Positions 1-6,069 of a stretch of DNA of 7,034 bases are shown piece after piece. This stretch comes from Flavobacteriales bacterium (lineage in GTDB: Bacteria > Bacteroidota > Bacteroidia > Flavobacteriales > UBA7430). Below the pieces are notes generated by a model that was not told where the DNA came from, did no database searches, and saw nothing but the letters and a program-made list of their open reading frames with translations. Where the stretch lies: assembly GCA_002685115.1 (NCBI GenBank), contig NYWQ01000075.1:4506-11539 (forward strand), given 5' to 3'. The first letter of the stretch is position 1, and each line of letters opens with the position of its first letter. Both the position numbers and the translations under genes were made by a program.

Positions 1-3000
1 AGACGGATTAGGGTATAAATTAATTTCTAATTTAGGTGTTATTTCATTTACAGAAACCCCAAATCTATCATAAATCATAGTTCCACCATCGGCAACATTG
101 TCGCAAGCCGAATGTAAAAGATCTGCACTGTAAACACATGCTGTATTTTCCACTTGATAGCGATCCATTATACGAACATCATCAATCGTCCAACCTTCTA
201 CAGTTTCATCAGCGTTTGCTTCATCAGTAACATACGTAAAGCGAATGAGTACTGTTTCTCCAATATAGTCAGACAGATCAACTAAGGTATTTATAAAACC
301 ATCGCTGTCTCCCCAAAAAGAATCAATACCACCCAAAGGAGGAGATGCTTGAGAAACGCCTCTGTAATGACCTCTTAAGATACTAGAACTAACTTCTACA
401 AAATTGACCTCATCAGTAGAAATAGAAATGTATCCTCCGTCGTAACTAGCCTCTGTACTGAAGGAGTGCCAAAAACTTAACGTAGGTGCATTACCTTCAA
501 CAATAAATGGTTCTAAACCTAAATAAGAAACAGAACGTTCAGCTATATTTGGTGCATACCAGGCGAATTCTCCACTGTATGCTTCAAAATCAATCAAAGC
601 CCATTCAGGGTCACTGCCCTCTTCTGCCCATGTAACCCAAAAGTAATCGTCGTCTTCCATGTCGTCTTCAAAAATAATTTCGCTAAAGAGCTCTTCTGAA
701 GGACTAACAGCGTAAGTACATTCTATAGAAGAACCATCAGCCATAGTTCCTAAGGTAAAGGTTAACACATTGCCTTCTGCTTGAACATCACAAGTGGATG
801 ATTCAGTTATATAAGAAACATTGGTTTGTAATGTATCAACAACAAATACGCCCAATATAGTGTCTGTTGTATGGTTTGTGATTTTTAATGTATAAACTAA
901 GTCTTCTGTAGACTTGGCATCTGGTTGTGCAGATTTCACAATTTTAAGTTCCTTTACACACTCTGGTAAATTGTCAAAGGCTTCAATTCCATCTCCACGA
1001 TCTGAACTTGAACCAGCATAAGCAGAATAACCAAGGCCTCTTCTAGCAAAAGTCTCCCATATCATACATGAATTCTCACCGTTGTATAATAAATCATCAG
1101 CGAGTAATATGGCATCTCTCATTTCGAGAAAATTTGCATTACAGGCTTGTAATTTTAAACCGTCAATAACCAGTTGCATAACCATGTTGTTCCCTCCAGA
1201 ACCATTGTATCTATTTGCATCATACCCGTATACATCTACAAAATTCCAGTAGAGATCCCAAATCATAGTAGCCCAAACAGAACCTACACCGTGAGGAATA
1301 GATTCAGTAATTATATCATCGTACGTCATAGGGTTTAAACCCATATCTCTACTGTATGGATACGATCGAATTCCTCTACCTTCGTTGTTTTCTGCAGAAA
1401 CATAGGTACCAATACCTCTAGACATTTCACCAAAATCACCTACTTTGGAAGTCATCGCCAAACCAAAAAAGTCACTCCAGCCCTCACCCGCTTGTTCGTC
1501 ACCGGACAAACAATTCGTACCAGTTAAACGAGTAGAAATACCGTGACCATATTCGTGAGCTATAATTCCATTGTCAAAATCGCCATCAATATATGAAGGT
1601 CCTGGAGGCGAATTATTTACAAAAGTTGCATTCATTACACCATCACCAGCTAATAAATTAGCAAAAGAATCTCCATCAACTTTACTTAAGAAAACAGCAG
1701 GTATAGAAACATCGGCTCCATCGGCACCGGCAGCCATTCCAATTAAACCTCCAACATTGTTGTATATAATAACAGCAACGGCTCCTGCATTTTGAGCGTT
1801 CAATGCTTTTAAACCAAATTCACAAGTTCCACGACTAACTAAAGCTATTTTACCTGTAAGATCATTTGTAAGATTGTTACATCCTTCATAACCGTATAAT
1901 GTACCATCATCAACAGGGACAATATCCGCTGTAATCGGAATACTTGTAATCTCTCCTGCCCAATCGGTAGTTGGAGTTACCTCGTAAACTCCGGCCAATA
2001 CTTCTGGAGAGTTTACTGTAAATAAGTCAAATGGATTTTCTGGTTTATCCCAAATATACATTTGCATACGAGGGTTAGAACCGTCAGGTGGGGTTGCGAA
2101 ATTTGCATTATTTAAAGCGTAATTTGCGTTTACACCACTCGAATCTTGAGATTCTGCCAGTACATCATCTCCACCATAACCAGAGGCTCCGTAATTATTG
2201 AATTGAAAGTTTCCAGCAGCAGGATCAAAACCATAATGATACCATACATCGTGCATCATATTAGACATGTAAAATAGGTTGACGGTAGCTGCATCTAAAT
2301 TTTGATCAGGCTCAGTCATGGCATCAAATGGGAAATCAAAAACAAAATTGCCATCGGCAATAGGTTCATCTCCAAAAGGCTCATCTAATTGATATGGATT
2401 TGAGTCTGTTAAATCAGGGTAAGCATGTACATTGTTCCCTCGGGTATATATATATTCTGCACCATCTATAGCATTTGTATCGTGCCAACCGTATGGTGAT
2501 GCCTCAGGGTTGTTGGGAGCAACCTGCAGTGACCTATTTCCATGAGAAGGACTCTCCAATGGAATAGCAAAAACATTGTAGGAAGAACCAGAAGCAGGTA
2601 ATGCAATGTATTCTTCAACAGCTGCTAAGGTTTCATGTGTTTCGTGAGCGCAAGCAACTTCGGCATTAAATGTACAATGCTGAACCCAATTGTACTTTTT
2701 AAGAATTTCGCCGGTAACTGCATCAACTAGAACGTTCCAATAATTTGATGCATCATTTTCGTAAATGGTTAAATCCCAAACTTTTCTTAGTGAATTGTTA
2801 CTTAAAAAATAGGCACTTTTAACGGGTATTGGACTTAAAGAAAATTCTGCTTGGTAAAGAGAAGTAAATTCATTCTTCTTAGAAATTCTTTTGGGTTTGG
2901 TGTAAGGAATATCTAACAGTCTGCATGCAGATTCTATGGCTTGAATTCGACTAAAAACTGTTTGATTAAATATTTGTAAACCTTCAATATTGTTCACAAA

Positions 3001-3291
3001 GGTATTTTGTGTTTTAAGCCAGCCTTTGTCAGCTCTATAATGAAGTCTAATCTCAGCGTTATGAATGGGTAAGCCCAAGTAGTTTTGCTGTAAAAAAACA
3101 TGTGTTAAGCCTGTTTGTGTACTTTGATACTCTCTGTATATAGCGTAGTCAGAGTAGTCATTTTGACTCAGTCCAAGTTGATTGAAATTCTTTTGCAAAT
3201 ACATCTCAACTTGAGAACCCATAGTAAAAGATTGTGCAAAACTAAGGAAAGGTAAAATAGATAATAAAGTAAAAATATTTTGGAATTTCAT
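1..3291 (-). CDS. Secreted M36 (fungalysin-type) zinc metalloprotease with PA, DUF11-like, MAM-like and T9SS sorting domains (3' end outside window)
   Basis: This is an extracellular zinc endopeptidase; 1097 codons are visible and the frame stays open to base 1. The ATG at 3289-3291 opens a signal peptide (residues 1 to about 19, ending SFA-QS). An FTP-like propeptide lies around 40-100. The peptidase starts near 265 (GWHDT, then GNNVHAY) and has the M36 N-lobe signature MMHDVWYHYGF around H347. A PA domain (about 435-550, with GKIALVSRGTCEF) is inserted before the active-site helix HEYGH, where H579 and H583 are zinc ligands and E580 is catalytic. E603 in GEGWSDF is the expected third ligand. 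The C-lobe ends near 770. A DUF11-like beta domain (about 778-870) and a MAM-like jelly roll (about 871-1045) follow. The last visible residues, EINLYPNPS, begin a T9SS type A sorting domain, so roughly 70 residues are probably missing. Known M36 enzymes self-process the propeptide. A role in protein digestion outside the cell is inferred; the substrate is unknown. Confidence 0.95.
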   Translation of the reverse strand, partial: MKFQNIFTLLSILPFLSFAQSFTMGSQVEMYLQKNFNQLGLSQNDYSDYAIYREYQSTQTGLTHVFLQQNYLGLPIHNAEIRLHYRADKGWLKTQNTFVNNIEGLQIFNQTVFSRIQAIESACRLLDIPYTKPKRISKKNEFTSLYQAEFSLSPIPVKSAYFLSNNSLRKVWDLTIYENDASNYWNVLVDAVTGEILKKYNWVQHCTFNAEVACAHETHETLAAVEEYIALPASGSSYNVFAIPLESPSHGNRSLQVAPNNPEASPYGWHDTNAIDGAEYIYTRGNNVHAYPDLTDSNPYQLDEPFGDEPIADGNFVFDFPFDAMTEPDQNLDAATVNLFYMSNMMHDVWYHYGFDPAAGNFQFNNYGASGYGGDDVLAESQDSSGVNANYALNNANFATPPDGSNPRMQMYIWDKPENPFDLFTVNSPEVLAGVYEVTPTTDWAGEITSIPITADIVPVDDGTLYGYEGCNNLTNDLTGKIALVSRGTCEFGLKALNAQNAGAVAVIIYNNVGGLIGMAAGADGADVSIPAVFLSKVDGDSFANLLAGDGVMNATFVNNSPPGPSYIDGDFDNGIIAHEYGHGISTRLTGTNCLSGDEQAGEGWSDFFGLAMTSKVGDFGEMSRGIGTYVSAENNEGRGIRSYPYSRDMGLNPMTYDDIITESIPHGVGSVWATMIWDLYWNFVDVYGYDANRYNGSGGNNMVMQLVIDGLKLQACNANFLEMRDAILLADDLLYNGENSCMIWETFARRGLGYSAYAGSSSDRGDGIEAFDNLPECVKELKIVKSAQPDAKSTEDLVYTLKITNHTTDTILGVFVVDTLQTNVSYITESSTCDVQAEGNVLTFTLGTMADGSSIECTYAVSPSEELFSEIIFEDDMEDDDYFWVTWAEEGSDPEWALIDFEAYSGEFAWYAPNIAERSVSYLGLEPFIVEGNAPTLSFWHSFSTEASYDGGYISISTDEVNFVEVSSSILRGHYRGVSQASPPLGGIDSFWGDSDGFINTLVDLSDYIGETVLIRFTYVTDEANADETVEGWTIDDVRIMDRYQVENTACVYSADLLHSACDNVADGGTMIYDRFGVSVNEITPKLEINLYPNPS

Positions 3292-3309
3292 GGGGAACTA
3301 AATTTAGTT

Positions 3310-3334
3310 TTACAAATTTAGTTATTATTTGTAA
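3310..3334. repeat. 8-bp inverted repeat in the GT4-protease gap
   Basis: TTACAAAT (3310-3317) and ATTTGTAA (3327-3334) are perfect reverse complements separated by 9 bases. The left arm overlaps the candidate -7 element of the protease gene. It could be an operator, or a weak hairpin behind the GT4 stop codon. No T-run follows on the minus strand and the stem is AT-rich, so a classic intrinsic terminator is unlikely. Chance is possible given the base composition. Confidence 0.4.
3313..3320 (-). promoter_or_regulatory. Candidate -7 promoter element for the M36 protease gene
   Basis: The minus strand reads TAAATTTG, an exact match to the Bacteroidota -7 consensus TAnnTTTG. It ends 21 nt before the protease ATG, almost the same distance as the better supported promoter of the DUF4199 gene (20 nt). 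The -33 element is weak: only TTTA at 3344-3347, with a 23-nt spacer, inside the end of the GT4 gene. In such AT-rich DNA an 8-base match is not decisive. Confidence 0.45.
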
Positions 3335-3340
3335 TAATAT

Positions 3341-4462
3341 CTATAAAGAAGAAATAATTTGATTGGCCATGTTAGACCAAGAGTATTTTTCTTTTTCTTG
3401 TTTTACATTTTCAATGAAAAAAAGCTCTCTGTCGTTATCGTAAAAATCTTTCAATGCAAGAGCGATAGAATTGGGGTTAACATCAACAACATAACCCACT
3501 TTATTATGGGGTACAATTTCTGGCAAACCACCAACATTAGTTACTAAAATGGGTTTGTTGAAGTGATAGGCAATCTGAGCAACACCACTTTGGGTTGCAG
3601 TTCTATAAGGTTGCACTAAAATATCACAAGCTGAGAAAAATTGAGCCACTTTTTCTTGCGGAATAAAATCTGCGAAAAAATGGACTCTAGATTTTAAATG
3701 CAACGAATCAACTAAAGAACGGTATTCGGATTCAGCATCGTAAAACTCTCCAGCAACTATAAGTTCAACATCCTTATCTATTAATGGTAAGGCATTTATA
3801 AGTAAATCTAAACCTTTGTACTTGCGAATAAAACCAAAAAACAATAGGTATTTCTTAGTAGGGTTTAACTTTAGAGAGGTTATGGCTTCAGCTTTAGGAA
3901 TCAAAACTCCAAACTGATCGTAAACAGGATGAGGATGGTAAGCTACTTTTGGATTTTTGATAAAACCGGCAATGTCCTTACCAACTGATTTTGACATGAC
4001 TAAAAATTGAGTGTTGGCTTTAAGAAAATAATTAGTCAAAGAGAAATCACCAAAACGCTTTTCGTGTGGAATTACATTGTCACACAAAGCGATAAGTGGA
4101 ATTTTATTTTTAAGCCCCGATAATTTCAAGATAGAACCCAAAGCAGCGCCCATAAAAGGAAGCCAGAAGCGTGTAATAACCAAATCTGGGTTTTGATTCT
4201 TTACCCAAAAAGCGGTTTTAAGCCATGAGATTGGATTTATAGAATTGATTCGCGTAACTATTTTTAAATCAGGCGGAGTACAATTGAAATCGAATTGACT
4301 TTTACCAGGAAATAAAATACGAGGGTATTGGAGCGAAAAAGAAAGTACAACTACTTGGTGACCTAATTTATGGAGAGCTAGAGCTAAAGAGTGATTGCTA
4401 TCGGCTATACCACCTCTAAGCGGATAAGCAGGACCGATAAGTATGATTTTTTTATTTTTCAA
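3341..4462 (-). CDS. GT4-family glycosyltransferase (group 1)
   Basis: This is a predicted cytoplasmic GT-B fold glycosyltransferase of 373 residues, a normal family length, that transfers a sugar from a nucleotide donor to a glycan or lipid acceptor. The N-terminal domain opens with IILIGPAYPLRGGIA, the glycine-rich start typical of this group. The C-terminal donor domain starts near 210 (LLFFGFIRKYKGLD) and contains ACDILVQPYRTATQSG (Q291, S292, G293), then KPILVTNVGGLPE. At the position of the usual EX7E motif neither glutamate is present; I recall related Bacteroidota enzymes with the same TQSGxxQIAYHF form, so this is probably a subfamily trait. The start must be TTG (4460-4462), because an in-frame stop, that of the GT2 gene, lies two codons upstream and the next Met is deep inside the domain. 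The gap to the GT2 stop is 6 nt, so the genes are co-transcribed. The sugar and acceptor cannot be read from the sequence. Confidence 0.9.
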   Translation of the reverse strand: MKNKKIILIGPAYPLRGGIADSNHSLALALHKLGHQVVVLSFSLQYPRILFPGKSQFDFNCTPPDLKIVTRINSINPISWLKTAFWVKNQNPDLVITRFWLPFMGAALGSILKLSGLKNKIPLIALCDNVIPHEKRFGDFSLTNYFLKANTQFLVMSKSVGKDIAGFIKNPKVAYHPHPVYDQFGVLIPKAEAITSLKLNPTKKYLLFFGFIRKYKGLDLLINALPLIDKDVELIVAGEFYDAESEYRSLVDSLHLKSRVHFFADFIPQEKVAQFFSACDILVQPYRTATQSGVAQIAYHFNKPILVTNVGGLPEIVPHNKVGYVVDVNPNSIALALKDFYDNDRELFFIENVKQEKEKYSWSNMANQIISSL

Positions 4463-4468
4463 GAAATA

Positions 4469-5413
4469 TTAATTCAAACGGTCCTCAATAATGTACTTAT
4501 TTCTATCTGAATTAGAACGGGCCACTAATTCTGCAATAAAACCAGTCATGAATAATTGCACACCAATAATCATAGCTAAAATCCCAAAGTAAAATAGTGG
4601 TCTATCTGTCATATTATAGGCTTGCCACATTAATTTAGCAAAAATTAAATAGACTGCTATACCAAAACCAACTGAAAAACTAAGTATACCTAATAAACCA
4701 AAAAGGTGCATCGGTTTTTTACGAAACTTAGAAATAAACATTACGGTTAATAAATCCAAAAAACCGTTTACAAAACGCTCTACACCAAACTTGGTTACTC
4801 CGTACTTTCTTTCTTGATGGTGCACAATTTTTTGGCCAATCTTATCGAAACCTGCCCATTTAGCAAGTACAGGAATGTATCTGTGCATTTCTCCGTAGAC
4901 TTCAATATTTTTAACCACCTTATGGTCGTATGATTTAAGTCCACAATTAAAATCGTTAAGCGTGATTCCAGACATTTTTCGAGTAGCCCAATTAAATAAC
5001 TTTGTAGGTATGGTTTTGGTAAGCGGATCGAATCGTTTTTCCTTGTAACCGGAAACCAGATGTAAACCATCCTCTTTTATCATTCTATACAACTCAGGAA
5101 TTTCGTCTGGGCTGTCTTGTAAATCTGCATCCATGGTGATAATAACGTCCCCTTTCGCTGCTTCAAAAGCAACAAAAAGCCCAGCGGACTTACCGTAATT
5201 TCTACGAAACCTGATGCCTTTAACAGCCGAGTCCTCTTTCGTAAGAGCTTCAATTATCTCCCAAGAATTGTCGGTACTACCATCGTCTACAAAAATGATT
5301 TCGTAGCTAAAGGAATTTTCATTCATTACGCGCTTAATCCAAGCATGTAATTCTGGGAGAGATTCTTCCTCGTTAAAAAGAGGAATGCAAACAGAGATTT
5401 GTAAATTACTCAT
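4469..5413 (-). CDS. GT2-family membrane glycosyltransferase, polyprenyl-phosphate sugar synthase type (DPM1/GtrB-like)
   Basis: This 314-residue GT-A glycosyltransferase is anchored by two C-terminal helices. Family members transfer a hexose from a nucleotide sugar to undecaprenyl or dolichyl phosphate at the cytoplasmic face, making a donor for later envelope or protein glycosylation. The N-terminus ISVCIPLFNEEESL starts the Rossmann-like domain. VDDGSTD holds D43 and D44 for nucleotide binding, and DADLQD (95-100) is the metal-binding region. NYGKSAGLFVAFEAAKGD (about 72-89) and RKYGVTKFG are also typical of the DPM1/GtrB group. Hydrophobic segments run from about 237 to 260 and 274 to 295. 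The ATG lies 3 nt after the DUF4199 stop, which argues for one transcript and coupled translation. The family call is firm; glucose versus mannose or another sugar is not resolved. Confidence 0.93.
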   Translation of the reverse strand: MSNLQISVCIPLFNEEESLPELHAWIKRVMNENSFSYEIIFVDDGSTDNSWEIIEALTKEDSAVKGIRFRRNYGKSAGLFVAFEAAKGDVIITMDADLQDSPDEIPELYRMIKEDGLHLVSGYKEKRFDPLTKTIPTKLFNWATRKMSGITLNDFNCGLKSYDHKVVKNIEVYGEMHRYIPVLAKWAGFDKIGQKIVHHQERKYGVTKFGVERFVNGFLDLLTVMFISKFRKKPMHLFGLLGILSFSVGFGIAVYLIFAKLMWQAYNMTDRPLFYFGILAMIIGVQLFMTGFIAELVARSNSDRNKYIIEDRLN

Positions 5414-5416
5414 GTA

Positions 5417-5950
5417 TTATTCGCTAAATTCTGGATTTTCATTTTTGGTAAATGCGGCAACTAATAGGCCAAATAGTGTGTAAAAAATAATAGAAAATAA
5501 ATAGCCTTTGAATAAACTAATCGGATCAAAACTAGAGCTTTCTTCCAATGCCTTAATCGATTCTTCTATTTGAGACTCATTCATCCCCAAACTTTCCAAT
5601 TGACTGACCATTTTATTTATAACAACATCTAGCATTTCTATAGCAAAGGCTGGATCTATTACGTTGTAAAGTAAAATGCTAGCAGCTACATTAATAAAAC
5701 CAGCAGCTATTAAAATCCCCGTACAGGAAGTAAATGCCTGCTTAAAAGAGATGAATCCATTAGATTGAATTCTAAATTTACGTGTATGGTAAATTGGAAA
5801 GACAATCATTACGAGTAAAGAACCAAATGAAACTGTGTAGTTGGTGACCAACTCTGGCCCACCTAAGTACGTTGAAATAGTGATGAATACAAGTATCGCA
5901 CCGAGATTCAATCCATTCTTAAAAATGTGTTGTTTTAATAATTCAGACAT
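5417..5950 (-). CDS. DUF4199 domain membrane protein
   Basis: This is a small integral membrane protein of 177 residues, the usual length for DUF4199 proteins of Bacteroidota. Four hydrophobic segments can be seen: about 13-31 (LNLGAILVFITISTYLGG), 40-56 (VSFGSLLVMIVFPIYH), 75-96 (TGILIAAGFINVAASILLY) and 145-166 (LFKGYLFSIIFYTLFGLLVA). Between the last two lies an acidic soluble stretch of about 45 residues (for example NESQIEESIKALEES). The FISFKQAF motif before the third helix is typical of the family. The function of DUF4199 is not known. Its place just upstream of a GT2 polyprenyl-phosphate glycosyltransferase is, as I recall, common in Flavobacteriia, which suggests an envelope role (inference). 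It is the first gene of the cluster, with its own promoter 20 nt upstream and an AT-rich leader without Shine-Dalgarno sequence. Confidence 0.88.
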   Translation of the reverse strand: MSELLKQHIFKNGLNLGAILVFITISTYLGGPELVTNYTVSFGSLLVMIVFPIYHTRKFRIQSNGFISFKQAFTSCTGILIAAGFINVAASILLYNVIDPAFAIEMLDVVINKMVSQLESLGMNESQIEESIKALEESSSFDPISLFKGYLFSIIFYTLFGLLVAAFTKNENPEFSE

Positions 5951-5970
5951 AAAATATAGTTTATTTTAAA

Positions 5971-6000
5971 CAAAGATAATAATCTATACAAAAGGCACAA
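5971..6000 (-). promoter_or_regulatory. Bacteroidota-type promoter of the DUF4199-GT2-GT4 cluster
   Basis: On the minus strand the -7 element TATCTTTG (5971-5978) matches TAnnTTTG exactly. A -33 TTG at 5998-6000 lies at a 19-nt spacer, and a second TTG (6001-6003) lies directly upstream of it. This fits the published Bacteroides/Flavobacterium consensus. Transcription would begin near 5965, giving a leader of about 15 nt. It sits just downstream of the terminator of the preceding gene, where a new transcription unit is expected. Confidence 0.75.
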
Positions 6001-6018
6001 CAAGAAATAGTTTAAAGC

Positions 6019-6046
6019 AAAAAAAACCTCCTGATCTCTCAGGAGG
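6019..6046 (-). terminator. Strong intrinsic terminator after the repeat protein gene
   Basis: Read on the minus strand, CCTCCTGA, a GAGA tetraloop and TCAGGAGG form a perfect 8-bp GC-rich stem, followed at once by eight Ts (6019-6026 as As on the plus strand). It begins 23 nt after the stop codon of the repeat protein gene. It cleanly separates that gene from the DUF4199 promoter. On the plus strand the trailing sequence (CTTCTTTT) is only a fair T-run and no plus-strand gene needs it. Confidence 0.93.
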
Positions 6047-6069
6047 CTTCTTTTAGTATGAATTAAAGA

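Noticed and set aside
1571..1795. Plus-strand open frame of 74 codons
   Set aside because: It lies antisense inside the PA and active-site region of the M36 protease, whose frame is continuous and has clear motifs. The translation is low in complexity with no recognisable domain.
3310..3334. Intrinsic terminator between the GT4 gene and the protease gene
   Set aside because: The hairpin is almost all A-T pairs with a 9-nt loop and is not followed by a T-run on the minus strand, unlike the strong terminator at 6019-6046.
3359..3547. Plus-strand open frame of 62 codons
   Set aside because: It is antisense to the 3' end of the GT4 gene, with a biased composition from AT-rich codons and no promoter or family features.
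4795..5070. Minus-strand open frame of 91 codons
   Set aside because: It lies wholly inside the GT2 gene in another frame; the GT2 frame carries the conserved motifs.
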